From positions 3,162,001 to 3,226,000 of the forward strand of contig BSBN01000047.1 in NCBI GenBank assembly GCA_027924645.1: 64,000 nt of DNA. The letters are read 5' to 3'. The DNA comes from Cunninghamia lanceolata (lineage: Eukaryota > Streptophyta > Pinopsida > Cupressales > Cupressaceae). Below, in pieces: positions 46,070-58,630 of this stretch. Every line of letters starts with the position of its first letter. Positions within the stretch are counted from its first letter, which is position 1. The notes below the pieces were generated by a model, which saw nothing but the letters and a program-made list of their open reading frames with translations, was not told where the DNA came from and did not search any database. Both the position numbers and the translations under genes were made by a program.

Positions 46070-47355
46070 AGGTTTAAACCAAATACATCCACAATTAACT
46101 CCCCATCCATTTTAAACAGTTGTCCTCCCTTGTTATTTGACAAACCCTAGTGGTAGCATTATAATTATTGCTAATAGCCTAGACTAGGTCCACATTTACA
46201 AACACATTTGGAACTACTAATTTTCCAAAACCAAACCTCTAAATATTTGACAAAGGTTTGTCAAGGGAATGTTGGTTATAGCAGTACTCAAATAAGTTCC
46301 ATCCTTCTACTGGTAAGGTTGCAATATGTGAATGGAAGTCCAAGAACCTATCAGTTAAAACTCTTGTTCCTTGGCCATGCTTATATTTCTTTGAAGATCT
46401 AGGGACTTACTCAATGATATCTTAGGATAGGTCTCACTTATCTTTACTGCTATGGAAATGTTTCTGACTCATGGTTGTAATGGAAAAATCGTTCAACCAA
46501 ACTAGGGTTCACTTATAGCTTGATGGTTTCTTTCAAATAGGGGAATTACATAAAAACCCTAAAACCCTAGAAAAACCCTTCAATGTAGAGAAGAATGACT
46601 TTAGGACTTACCAAGGATACAATTGTAGACTAGGAATGAAATTAAGAATACATTGAGTACCTTCTTTACAAATTCGCTAGTAGTTGAAATCTTATCTTGT
46701 CGATGGATAAGGAGAAATGTCTGATTACAATCGACCATAATCGAATTTACCTCTTTCTTCATTAATTACTCAAATGAGCCAAAGCCTGCATTAGCATCAA
46801 CATGTCGCGAATGTCATCAACTTTGAGAATCAACCATTGATCTCCTTCAACATCCAAATCAACAGGTAGTGCATGTAACAGTAAGCAACACAAGCTTCCC
46901 CAGGTGATGATTTTACTAGGCTACACTGAGTGGACAATGTGCATTGCACTGTTGGATCATCATTTAGTACTATGATTAAAACACCACTGTCGATTTACAT
47001 TTGCTTGATAAAACACTTGTCAATATATCACACCAACGTGGCTTTGGGTTAAGCAAGAAAGTGCCAAGTTGTGTTGGAGTGGGACCGATGAGTAATGAAT
47101 AAGATAGTGCCACTTGCCATATAAAGATTTGATCTTTCATAGGGTACACATCAAATAGTTTGAACCACTAGGACCATGCCATGTGTAGAACTAGGATAAC
47201 AACTCATGCGATTGCCCACATAATCCTTTGGAAAGATCTGAGGACACATGGTCATCAATCGTACTATCATGGCTTTAGAAATAAGATGAAATGGAAGGTT
47301 GTGCTAGGAAGAAGACCAAGTGCTAGGAAGTAGATGCTACCACATGGCACTATTT
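46070..47355. other. No gene seen
   Basis: No supportable coding region between the LTR fragment and the chromovirus insertion. Confidence 0.3.
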
Positions 47356-47360
47356 CATAC

Positions 47361-48164
47361 TGATGTAGGAGCATCCCATGTTGCAGAGCAATCTTACAGT
47401 AACAAAAAATATTTGCATTCTTTCTTTTTCTTTCATTTTCAATTCAGTTCATACAGTTGCAGTTTTAGCATTTTGTACCGCATTTTGCCACATCTTCATA
47501 CTAGATCTCGTGAAGTAGAACTTAGCATCAAATCCAAATTTTAGGTCATTTGGATTTGTTTGCTAAAAGTTATCACTATCAGAAGATCATCAGCTTTCAC
47601 AGAGTAGAGCATACATATGGTTAGTTGAAGGATAAGGTTTACGGAGCACTTCCATGACTTGCGGAGCCAAATGAAACATATCACAAGGCACATATGGATC
47701 AGATAGACCTTCCTTGAGGTCTACACCTTGATTCATACATTTGCATAGCATTACTAGATTTTTAAGGCCGACCTATTTGTTTCTACATGTTACATTCCTT
47801 CATTGGAGTTTGTAACCTTTCTTGGCCGAAGTGAAGGATTCTATGAGCTCAAAGATGATATATATAGATCTCTAGGATGTATTAGAGAGACAAATAATAA
47901 ATTAGATAGTTCTTAGTTAGGATCATTAGATATTTTGTTCCAGAAAGGTGCTTCAAAGCAATATTTGTTGTAACTAGAAATCAGGGCTGTGAGCCCTTTG
48001 ATGGTAGCCTGCATGTTGCTAACATATAAGCATTCTGAATATATGATATACTGAGCATTTAAATCTTCCATTGCATTCTACATTTGTGTTTTTTCCATTG
48101 TGTTTACTCTAGCTGCATGGTTTAGATAGTTCATTCTGTGAACCCTCTAATCGTGACTGTACCA
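47361..48164 (+). repeat. 5' LTR of the chromovirus
   Basis: 804 bp, TGATGTAGGAGC...TGACTGTACCA. Roughly 8-10% different from the 3' LTR by eye. Confidence 0.9.
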
Positions 48165-48166
48165 AG

Positions 48167-48178
48167 TGGTATCAAAGC
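48167..48178 (+). promoter_or_regulatory. Primer-binding site (tRNA-Met type, one mismatch)
   Basis: TGGTATCAAAGC, two bases after the LTR; the usual form has G in place of the third A of the CAAAG part. Confidence 0.85.
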
Positions 48179-48350
48179 GAAGTTTTGAATCCTTTGGGAA
48201 GTGAAGGCATTCTAAAAAATCTTGTGGTGAACCAATCACTAACCTAAGGTAGTCTACTTGTATTTGTCAACAGAGCGCCGAGTGTGAGGCAATTGCTACC
48301 TTGTAGTCAGATTGCTGAATTGAGGAAGTTGCACCAGATCCTAGGAAGAG

Positions 48351-49509
48351 ATGTTGCTAAAGAGGATGCCTGCTATGGGCACTGTTGCTGGAAGAATGGA
48401 AGAAATGATGGAGATGATGAAAATAATGAAAGTTAGACTGGATGATGTAGAAGAAGATGGAAGAAGAGGACTAAACCCTAGACATGATGTTGAAAGTGAT
48501 CATGATGAATTTCAATTCGCTGGTCAAAATGAAGAAACCCTAGAAGAAGAAGAAGAATCAAAGCAAGTGAAGATGATGAAAGCTATTTCAAAGATTGGAA
48601 AGAGACCTAGAGTGGAAGTACTAAATTACACTAGAAATTTGAATCCAGAGGAATTGATTGACTGGATAAATGATTTGGAAGAATACTTTGAATATGAAGA
48701 AATTGAAGATTCGGAGAATGTGAGATTTGCAAAGACTAAGTTGAAAGGATACGCTGCTATTTGGTGGAAAGAAGTTTAGTTCGGTAGGGATAGAAGATAA
48801 AAAGAAAAGATCAAAAAATGGGATAGAATGGTGACAAAGTTGAAAAATTAGTTTATACCTACTGACTATGAGTTGGAATTGTTGAAGTGATTGCAAAACC
48901 TAAAACAAAAGGGGAAATCTGTGAAGGAGTATACTGAAGAATTTCATAAGATGATCATAAGGATTGGACATAGTGAAGCAAGCAAGGAGAAAGTGGCAAG
49001 ATACATCAATGGATTAAGATTGAATATTCAAGAAGAATTGAGTCTGGTAAGGATGACAACAATAGAAGAAGCATATCAATTTGCCTTGAAAGTTGAAGAA
49101 AAGTTGAATAAGAAGCATGAGCAAGGACAAAGAGGTAGAGGAGGTAAATTTCAAAGAGGTAGAACATATCCCAGAGGAGAAAGACCTTATGCAGAGCAGA
49201 ACAAGGAGAGTAGTCCATTCAAGAAGGAAGATAGATAGCAATTCATACCGAAGAGATGATAGAACTTTCTACTGCAGAGGGAATCATAATTTTTACCGCA
49301 GTGAAGGATATAGGAGATAAGAAAGAGGGTTTGATAAGAGAACATTTAGAGGAACTTGTTTTAAGTGTGGGGGTGATGGACACATAGCATTTGAATTTCA
49401 TCATGGAAGTACAAGCAAGAAAACATAGAACAGTGCAAGAACAACTTATGTAGAAGAAGAACTTGTTGGATCACCTAATTCAGTTGGAAAGATAGAGAAA
49501 GGAGAATAA
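48351..49509 (+). pseudogene. Chromovirus gag, degenerate
   Basis: The frame from ATG at 48351 has a Met/Glu-rich coiled-coil N-terminus and the gag core (WINDLEEYFEYEEIEDSENV, TKLKGYAAIWW). Stops follow at 48777 and between 48780 and 48890. It then continues (NLKQKGKSVKEYTEEFHKM, ARYINGLRLNIQEELSL) to an Arg/Gly-rich tail and a stop near 49236. A zinc knuckle remains near 49350-49392 as CFKCGGDGHIAFEF, in which the last Cys is Phe, so RNA binding would be impaired. Confidence 0.85.
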
Positions 49510-49515
49510 TTAGAC

Positions 49516-50343
49516 ATGAGGAGAGCATTATTTCAAGAAGAGACAATTGAGGAACCACCACAAAGGAAAAGTTTGTTTTGGACCAGATGCAAATTAGGAG
49601 GTAAATGTTGTAAGGTAATCATTGATAGTGGTAGTACTGATAATTTTGTTTCAGAGGAGATGAACCTAGAGAGATTGAAACACCCTAAGCCCTACAAGAC
49701 AACATGGATTCAAGATGAACACAATGTACTGGTGAGTGAACAATGTTTGATGAAATTTCACATAGGATCTTATCATGAAGTATTGTGTGATATCATGCCG
49801 ATGGTTGTATGTCATATATTGTTGGGTAGATGATGGCAGTATGACAAAAAAACTATACATGATGGGAGAAAGAATACTTACACTATAGTATCTAATGGAA
49901 ATAAAATTACATTGATACCTTTAGAAGATGAGCCTAAGAGTGAAGTATGCGGGAATGCTAGAATCTGTTTGGTTGATGGAAGAAAATTTTTGGATGGTTT
50001 GAGACATGAGAATATATGTTTTGCTTTGATTCCTAAGAAGCATGGAACCCTAAGTACATAAACTAAAGAATCAGAGTTAGAGGAAATAACTGAATTAATG
50101 ATAGAGTATGCAGACATAATATCAGATAATGTACCTGAAGGATTGCCACCAATCTGGAGTATCAGTCATCATATGGACCTTATACATGGAGCTAGTTTGC
50201 CTAACAAAGCAACACACTGGATGACACCAACAGAGAATGAGCTAAATAGACAGATACAGGAACTGTTGAGGAAAGGATTGATCCAAGAAAGTTTGAGCCC
50301 ATGTGCAGTACCTGCAGTATTAGCACCTAAGAAAGATGAATAA
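49516..50343 (+). pseudogene. Chromovirus protease and RT N-terminal part
   Basis: The frame reads FWTRCKLGGKCCKVIIDSGSTDNF with the protease active site DSGS near 49624, then CHILLGR and a TGA at 49831. After further stops it continues (50098-50343) with the RT N-terminal region ending VPAVLAPKKDE at a TAA. It is shifted relative to gag. Confidence 0.85.
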
Positions 50344-50948
50344 TGGAGGATGTGTATAGACTCTAGAGCAATCAATAAGATCATAGTTAAGTATAGATTT
50401 CCATCACCAAGGATGGATGACATTATGGACTATTTGAATGGAGCAAAGTATTTCACAAAGATAGACTTGAAGAGTGGATACCATCATATCAGAATCAGAG
50501 AAGGAGATGAATGGAAGACTGCATTTAAGACAAATTAGGAATTGTATGAATAGTTAGTGATGCCTTATGGATTGACTAATGCACCTAGTACTTTCATGAG
50601 TTTGATGAATGAGGCTTTGAAGAAATTCTTGGGTAAGTTATTGTATACTTGGATGATATTCTAATTTTCAGTAAGACAAAAGAACATTTGTGGCACCTTA
50701 GACAAGTAATACAAAGGTTGAGAGAAGAGAAATTGCTGATAAACATCAAGAAATGTAGTTTCATGAAGGAAGAATTGGTATATTTGGGATTTGTGATTTA
50801 TGCAGAAGGATTGAAGATGAACCTTGAGAAAGTTAGAACAATTGTTGAGTGACCAACACCGGAGAGCATTTCAGAGGTAAGATCATTTCATGGATTAGCC
50901 AGCTTTTACCAAAAATTCATTAGGAATTTCATTTTAGTATGCACACCA
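50344..50948 (+). pseudogene. Chromovirus reverse transcriptase
   Basis: Motifs in order: [57 protein letters not shown] and [12 protein letters not shown] frameshift falls right at the catalytic YLDD (near 50643-50660), with stops at about 50539, 50551 and 50850, so no active enzyme can be made. Confidence 0.88.
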
Positions 50949-51578
50949 ATGACAAAGACAATGAGAGGTGATAGAAAGGATTTCAAGTGGACATTTGGAG
51001 CAAATAAAAGTTTTGAGTTATTGAAGCAAAAAGTGACAGAGCAACCGGTGTTAGCATTACTGGATTTCAACAAAGTATTTCAAGTAGATTGTGATGCAAG
51101 TGGAAATGCAATTGGAGCAGTGTTAAGTCAAGAAGGTAGACCAATAACATATTTCGGTGAGAAGTTCAATGATGCAAGGAGAAGATATTCAGTTTATGAT
51201 CTGGAGTTTTATGCCATAATTCAAGCTTTGAAGAAGTGGAGACATTATTTGTTGCCTAAAGAATTTGTGTTGTACACGGATCATCAAGCTTTACAATATT
51301 TGAACAGTCAAGTAAAGTTGAATCAAAGACATATGAGATGGGTAGAGTTCATGCAAATTTACACATTTGTACTAAAGCATAGGAGTGGGAAATCAAACAA
51401 AGTTATAGATGCATTGAGCAGAAGAAGGAATTTGCTGACAGAGATGAGAGTAGGAGTATTAGGTTTTGAAGAATTGAAGCACATGTATGAGGAAGATCTT
51501 GATTTTGCAAAACCATGGAAAGCATGTAAGGAACCTGTTGTGATAGATAGAAGTAAGTGGTTAGACTATTTCATTTAG
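50949..51578 (+). pseudogene. Chromovirus RNase H, catalytic residues kept
   Basis: A 209-codon open frame: VDCDASGNAIGAVL, YSVYDLEFYAII, FVLYTDHQAL and KVIDALSRRRN supply the D-E-D-D residues. Unlike the Tat element, the gypsy-type RNase H here is not degenerate. The end carries the linker to integrase. Confidence 0.88.
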
Positions 51579-52910
51579 GAAAATATGTTGTTCAAGGGAA
51601 ATTAGTTGTGTGTACCTAGGAGTTCAATGAGAGATAATTTGATCAAGGAGAAGCATAGTGGTGAATTGGTAGGACATTTTGGAATTGACAAGACAGTGGC
51701 TTTGGTAAGTGAACATTATTTTTGGCCTCAGATATATAAGGATGTAAGGAAGTTTGTGCAGAGTTGAAGAGTATGTCAAGTTGCAAAAGGGAGTAGTTAG
51801 AATACTGGTTTGTACAAATCTTTGACAGTACCAGAGAGACCTTGGGAGGATATAAGCATGAATTTCACATTAGGATTGCCAAGAGCATAGAGAGGACATG
51901 ATTCTATATTTGTAGTGGTGGGCAGATTTTCAAAGATGTCACATTTCACACCTTGTAAGAAGACAAATGATGAAGAGCATGTTGCTGACCTATTTTCAAG
52001 GAGATTGTGAGATTGCATGGATTACTTAAGAGCATAGTTTTAGACAGGGATACAAGATTCATTGGATACTTTTGGAAGACATTGTGGAAGAAGATGAAGA
52101 CATATCTAAAGTTTAGTTCAACATTTCATCCATAGATAGATGGACAGATAGAAGTGGTAAATAGGAGTTTGGGTAACTTGTTGAGATGTTTGGTAGGAGA
52201 TAAGACAGGAATTTGGGACCTAATTCTACCGTAAGCAGAGTTGGCATACAATAGTTCACTGAACATGAGTACAGGGAAGACACCATTTGAGATTGTGACT
52301 GGAACTAAACCTAGAGGAGTTGCAGAGTTGAGAGATATCGGTATGGAGAACAAGAGAAGTACAGAGGTAGAAGAATTTGCAGGATACATGGAGACAGTAA
52401 ATAATTAGGTCAAGAAATAGTTGGAGAAGATGAATAGTAAGTATAAGGAGCAAGTAGATGAGAAGAGAAGACATAAAGAATTTTTAGTTGGAGGTGAAGT
52501 AATGGTATATCTAAAAAAGGAGAGATTTCTAGTGGAAACATATAACAATCTAATGATGAAGAAGTTTGGACCATGTAAGATACTCAGGAAATTTGATTCA
52601 AGCAATGCATATGAAGTGGAGCTACTGGAGACATTGGGTATATCACCTATGTTCAACATTGTAGACTTATATCAATATCATGAAGGAGAGTCAAGTGATA
52701 GCATTCAAGATGATTTGAATAATCAATTACCACATCAACAATCAGAGCAAATAGAGGACATCTTGGACAACAGAGTTGGACGCAGTACTAGAGGCAAGCA
52801 ATACAAAGAATAATTGGTAAAGTGGAAAGGCACACCAAAAGAAGACTCAACTTGGATATCTCAAGCTGAGGTGGACCATCTTGGTCTTCCTCTGGCCCCA
52901 GCAAAGTGAG
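51579..52910 (+). pseudogene. Chromovirus integrase with C-terminal chromodomain
   Basis: The HHCC region is partly kept (HSGELVGHFG ... RVCQ, one Cys lost to a stop at about 51765). The core is littered with stops but recognisable (PWEDISMNFTLGLPRA, AELAYNSSLNMSTGKTPFEIV). A frame change leads to the open segment 52421-52813. The last stretch, about 52765-52905, reads GRSTRGKQYKE*LVKWKGTPKEDSTWISQAEV, a chromodomain, with one aromatic position replaced by TAA. Chromodomains direct integration to particular chromatin (known for the family). Confidence 0.85.
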
Positions 52911-52940
52911 GGACTCACTTTTTCAACAACCCTGGGTGTC

Positions 52941-53744
52941 TGATACAGGAGCATCCTAGGTTGTAGAGCAATCTTACATCAACCAAAAATATTTGTATTC
53001 TTTCTTTTTCTTTCATTTTTAGTTCAGTTCAGACAGTTGCAGTTTCAACATTTTGTACCATATTTTTCTGCATCTTCATACTAGAGCTCGTGGAGTAGGA
53101 CTTAGTATCATATCCAAATTTTAGGTCATTTGGACTTGTCTGCTAAAAGTTATCATTATCAGAAGATCACCAACTTTCACTGAGCAGAGCATACAGACAT
53201 TCAGTTGAAGGAGAAGGTTTACAGAGCACTTATGTGACTTGTAGAGCCAAATGAAATATATCACAAGATACATATGGACTAGATAGACCTTCCTTGAGGT
53301 CCGCACCTTGGTTCATGCATTTGCAGAGCATTACTAAATGTTTAAGGCCAACCTATTTGTTTCTACACATTACATTCCTTCATTGGAGTTTGTAACCTAT
53401 CTTGGACGACACATAGGATTCTATGAGCTTAAGGATGATATATATAGATCTCTCAGATGTATTAGAGAGATAGTTAATCAGTCAAATAGTTCTTAGTTAG
53501 GATCATTAGATATTTTATTCTGTTAAGGTGCTTCAAAGCAATATCTATTGTAACTAGAAATCAGGCTTATGAGCCCTTTGATTGTAGCCCACATGTTGCT
53601 AGCATATAAGCATTCTGAATATATGATATACTAATCATTTGATTCTTCCATTACATTCTACATTTGTGTTGTTTCTGTTGTGTTTACTCTAGCTGCATGG
53701 TTTGGACAATTCATTTTGTGAACCCTCCAACCATCACTGCACTA
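52941..53744 (+). repeat. 3' LTR of the chromovirus
   Basis: 804 bp, ending CACTGCACTA before the CATAC duplication. Its last 134 bp are repeated at about 54251-54384 by a later tandem duplication. Confidence 0.9.
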
Positions 53745-54890
53745 CATACGTAAATAAAGACCAATCAAAATAACAGGTAAAAGCAGAACACCTATGAGAC
53801 TACTAGTAGTGTGGCCCAATAGTGCTTCAACACAACCTTCAAATGATTCACTGATAATGAGGTTGCGATAGGGCAAAGCACTCATGCTAGGAATATTTTA
53901 TTAATAAAAATAGTGGGGCCACAGGTACTAAACGAGGCAACCAGTCAAAGCGATAAAGGGGGCCGATTATGTCACAATAGCAAGGGGCTTCTCAAAGCGA
54001 CTTAAGTGATACCAACCTAGAGAACAAGTCCGCAAAGAAAGATGTTGGGACACCATATTTGAAAATTTAAATAGAGGGATCTGGAGGTGGGACAAACACC
54101 AAACAAAGAACAAAGTACCCTAGAATTTTATAGAGACTAACATACCTCATGCACCATATATCAAATGAATATAGAGAAATACCATAAATAATAATGAGAT
54201 AGGAAGCAAAAGTGGCTAAGAGGGTGGTAAAGGCATCCATGATGAGTAAGCATTCTGAATATATGATATACTAATCATTTGAATCTTCCATTACATTCTG
54301 CATTTGTGTTGTTTCTGTTGTGTTTACTCTAGCTGCATGGTTTGGACAATTCATTCTATGAACCCTTCGACCGTCACTGCACTACATACATAAATAAAGA
54401 CCAATCAAAATAATAGGTAAAAGCAGAACACCTATGAGACTACTAGTAGTGTGGCCCAATAGTGCTTCAACACAACCTTCAAATGATTCACTGATAATGA
54501 GGTTGCGATAGGGCAAAGCACTCATGCTAGGAATATTTTATTAATAAAAATAGTGGGGCCACATGTACTAAACAAGGCAACCAGTCAAAGTGATAAAGGG
54601 GGCCAATTATGTCACAATAGCAAGGGGCTTCTCAAAATGACTTAAGTGATACCAACCTAGAGAACAAGTCCGCAAAGAAAGATGTCGGGACACCATATTT
54701 GAAAATTTAAATAGAGGGACCTGGAGGTGGGAAAAACACCAAACAAAGAACAAAGTACCCTAGAATTTTATAGAAACTAACATACCTCATGCACCATATA
54801 TCAAATGAATATAGAGAAATACCATAAATAATAATGAGATAGGAAGCAAAAGTGGCTAAGAGGGTGGTAAAGGCATCCATGATGAGTAAG
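53611..54890 (+). repeat. 640-bp tandem duplication across the LTR/flank junction
   Basis: Copy 1 is 53611-54250 and copy 2 is 54251-54890, nearly identical. Both start CATTCTGAATATATG (inside the LTR), cross the LTR end and its CATAC site, run about 500 bp into flanking DNA, and end GATGAGTAAG. The short word TAAG at the joint and before the first copy suggests microhomology-mediated or slipped duplication. Confidence 0.95.
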
Positions 54891-56520
54891 GTGGGTGAGT
54901 AGGGATCAAATAGAGCAAATAAGGGAATCTTGAACAATAATCAATATAGAGCAATGAAGCATAGACGAGGGAAGATCCAAACCCTAATCATATATGAAAT
55001 GAAAGGTGAAATCAAGTACATATATTAGATATGAAAACAACAATGGAGAAGGATAAAAACCCAAAGGTAAAACCACATTGGGTCTAAAAAGTTTTGACTT
55101 CACCAGTCTAGGTAAGGAAAATAAATTATTTCACATAAATAACCTAAAGTAAATTAATCAACTAACCATAATAAATAAATTACCCTATAATTTTGAGCCA
55201 AGAAAAATTATGCTACAAAACATGATCATAAATACACACATAAATAAATAAGTAGAATAAAAATACTTAGCTCTAGGTGTGATGTTCAATATATTGTTAT
55301 AGGTGGCACCCTATGATTTGTCCTTGTGTTAGTGATCATAAACTTTGCTATATGGTTGGTATTAGATTTTTAAACTCACTATTTATCACTCTAGGTTAGT
55401 TTTTTCATTACAAATTTCAACTAGATTCATTTCTATGTGTTGGTGTGAATGGGGTATATTACCTAACTAGTTCTACATTAGGTCCTTTTCACACTTGTCT
55501 AGTTAAGTTTCCTTATGGCATACTTAGGGTACACTAAGGATAGTTATTGGTTTGTGTCTCAAGTCATAAGATTAAGACACTTGTCATAATCTTATGTTGT
55601 CCTATGTTTCACCTTGGCTTATATAACCAAAGGCTTCTCATTGTAATATCATTCATTCATGTATATTGTGTATATTGTATCCTTTGATAGAATAGAATTA
55701 TTCTTTCACGTTGGGTCTCTCTTGTGCTTTTCCTTCCTTTGAAATGGGCCACCTTGGTAAGTTTGTCTATCACTACCAATATTATGTTATGTTATATGAT
55801 GATATTGGTAATCCCTATACAAAATCCATACTAATTATGAGGCCCACCCTTGTGTGACAAGTTTAGTTGCACTATTAGACCTAATTGTATTGCTTCACCC
55901 AAACTTAGGATATGGTTTATGGTATTGTGACCTTTTCCAATAGACAGTATGGTATTATTGTGGATCTAATTATAAGGTAGTTGTGTACGATTTGAGTTTG
56001 TGTAGGAGATGTATGCCTTAATTCAGATTGATTGAATATCACTCAATTTTGTTTGGAAATGATCCTTAGTGAATTGTTGTATGCCACCTTTGTTACACCT
56101 CTTGATTCAACTTATTAGACTTGTTACCTACGGATTTATATTTTTACACAGGATATTATTGGGGACTATTGATCCCATCCATTAGACTTTTGATTGCAGT
56201 ATTTTGTGATTAGAGTAGATAGATGTGTTGTTATATTATTGATGATGTATCTATACATGCTTAGGTTATATTATATTTTTCTATGATAATGAATGTCTTG
56301 AAATTACATGATGCAATTGAATTTAAAGAATGAGCTATATTGAGTAAATGTTGCAAGAGCACCCGAGCGCACAAGCAATCCTGTGTCACACAAAAACAAT
56401 TTCAATCTTCATCATCAGTTTTGTAGTCTCAGTTTGTTAATCTGATGTATTGGCGGGATTGCATTTTTATCGTTGACAGTTTTCGGTGTCCTCTTTGAGG
56501 CTTTCAAGGATCTGATTAAA
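54891..56520. other. No gene seen
   Basis: AT-rich sequence without recognisable motifs. It lies upstream of the AVT6-like remnant, and no promoter can be assigned. Confidence 0.3.
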
Positions 56521-56544
56521 TAGTTGTTATCAAAGTGCTACAAG

Positions 56545-57528
56545 ATGGTCTCAAGTATGACTTCAGGCACTATTTCAGCATCTGAAGAGAATGGTGGCAA
56601 GGCCCCTCTATTGCCTGAGAGTCAACATGATCCAAAAGATTCTGATTGTAAGAATGCGTCATTTTTCAGAGTAGTATTCAATCTATCAACAACTATTGTT
56701 GGGATTGGGATCATGGGATAGCCTGCTTTTGTCCCAGGGATTTCTTTGATTGCGCTTGTTGGAATTCTAACAAATGTGTCTATTAAGATTTTATTGAGGT
56801 TTAGCAGAGCTTGCAAGGCCACTTCTTATGGAGGCATTATGGCAGAAGCTTTTGGTCCACTTGGAAGGACTGTACTACAAGTTTATGTAATAATTAACAC
56901 CCTTGGTGTTCTAATTGTCTATATGATTAACATTGGTGATGTTGTCTCTAGCACATCAGCAAATGGGATTCATCATTTTGGTATCTTAGAAGAATGCTTT
57001 GGTGTCTGTTGGTGGACTAGTTGACCAGCTATGCTATTTCTTACCACAACTTTTATTTTATTTTCCCTTGCATCTTAAAGACATGTAGTGGCAACATCGA
57101 CATGCTAAGATTACTCCAAAAAGAAAAGTTAAAATTTGTTGATCAAACTTCATTGTGGAAGCTTTTCACAATTGTCCTAGTGTTGACTACTTCTTACCTC
57201 TATCACTTCAATATTCATCTGATACACCGTGAATTGAAAACCTCTTCACAAATGCAAGCAATTGTTCAAGCATCACTTACCTTATGTGTGGCAATATACA
57301 TAACTTCAAGTTTGTTTGATCACACTCTATTTGGAGGTCAGCCTATGGATGATGTTCTAACCAAACTTTGACAGAAATCTAGGAGTCCCTTATAGTACTA
57401 TTCTGAATGACATTGTCGATATTAGTTATCTTGTTCTTTTGATGCATGTATTTCTAGGGATACACTTCTTTTTACACCTCAATCTTGATGGACTTATCTT
57501 TCCATTGGCATGCTCTTATGTAGAGTAA
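56545..57528 (+). pseudogene. AVT6-like vacuolar amino-acid transporter pseudogene (intron-less)
   Basis: Reading from ATG at 56545 (MVSSMTSGTISASEE...) gives a hydrophilic N-terminus with PLLPE, then FNLSTTIVGIGIM and, after a TAG at 56719, LLRFSRACKATSYGGIM, GVLIVYMINIGDV and GIHHFGILEE, the conserved start of plant AVT6 (Aa_trans, SLC38-like) transporters. A stop at 57022 and a frame change follow, with loss of about one membrane segment. The match resumes at about 57100-57370 (SLWKLFTIVLVL, FNIHLIHRELK, LFGGQPMDDVL) and again at 57402-57525 (ILNDIVDISYLVLLM, LNLDGLIFP). No intron-like gaps separate the homologous blocks, which suggests a retrocopy. Family members move neutral amino acids out of the vacuole. 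This copy cannot encode a transporter. Confidence 0.88.
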
Positions 57529-58064
57529 AGGTTGTTATTATAGATACATTTAATATTCTAATTGCCATAGACAAGGCATCACAAACTCTTGTCTTATATC
57601 AAAGTAGACAATGTTTTGGACGGGACATTTTGTAAAGAAAATGAAGCACCTTTGGAAATTGGAATGCTGCAATTGGAGGTTCAGGTTAGGGAAGGAGAAA
57701 AAGGTAAATCAAACCATTAACAAGAGTAAGAAACAACAAAAAATGAAAATAGGAAAAGAGAGGCCGGTTGGGGGTTTTTGGGGAGACACTGCTTGAAGAG
57801 GAGAGGTGAGTGGAAATAGAGGAGCATCGCTACTCAATACCAGTAAAAAAAGTAGAAAATAAAAGAGGAGAGAATTTCAAACATTGTCAGGGATAGGTAT
57901 AGTTGAAAACCAAGATTGGGTTGCTGCCAATATAGATAAAAACATAAGGAAGGAATTGGGCTTGGCCCATACATGAGGGAAAAAGATAGATGAAGGCTCA
58001 AGGAAAGAGCGTTGAAGCATAGAAAGAATAATAGGTTTGCTGCTAAACAGGGGTGAAGGAATGT
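57529..58064. other. No gene seen
   Basis: Possible decayed 3' end of the transporter copy, then unrelated sequence up to the inverted-repeat arm. Confidence 0.3.
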
Positions 58065-58630
58065 GATGGGGAGCACATAGCGGAAACCACAGACTGATGC
58101 CCTAATTTCTCACAGTTGACAAACTAACAAATGAGCCACCGATTCAACTCCATTGGCCAAGTCTCTCATCCTTCTTTTTTTCCGCAGGCTTTACAATCAA
58201 ATAAAAACCCACTCCATCACCTTCCTTTAATGTATCCATGAATTTTTTTTCTCCTACCAACATTACACTAGACCCTACATGCTGTGGATCCTCTTCTACC
58301 AATGACTGTATCCTATAAGTCGCACCATCCTTTTGGAATGAGTAAGCATTCTTTTCTCCATCATGATGAGCCTTTATGTCAAACTGCCATGGTCTACCTA
58401 ACAAAAGATGGCAAGCATCCATTGGAAGGATGTCACACAAGATTTTATCTCTATAGCCCCCAATACTAAATTCTACCCGTGCTTGTTCATTGATGAGTAC
58501 GTGCTGCCCCTTGTTCAACCAACTGACTTTATATGGATTGCTATGGGGTATCTTTTCCAACTTCAACTTATTCACTGCTTCCAAAGATATAATGTTATCA
58601 GTAGAACCAGAGTCAATAATAACTTTACAA
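58065..58630 (-). repeat. Inverted-repeat arm, left
   Basis: Reverse complement of 59969-60535, about 95% identical by eye. It covers the protease domain and the sequence just after the gag-protease stop. Confidence 0.9.

Larger units (their letters stand above)
47361..53744 (+). mobile_element. Full-length decayed chromovirus (Ty3/gypsy with chromodomain)
   Basis: LTRs of 804 bp at 47361-48164 and 52941-53744 start TGAT(G/A)(T/C)AGGAGCATCC. A perfect 5-bp target-site duplication CATAC lies at 47356-47360 and 53745-53749. Order: primer site, gag, protease, RT, RNase H, integrase, chromodomain. There are many stops and at least two frameshifts, and the LTRs differ more than those of the gag-protease element, so this is an old insertion. 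Confidence 0.93.

Noticed and set aside
53750..54250. Possible second LTR or new element after the chromovirus
   Set aside because: The repeat of LTR sequence at 54251 is explained by the 640-bp tandem duplication, which also copies flanking DNA.
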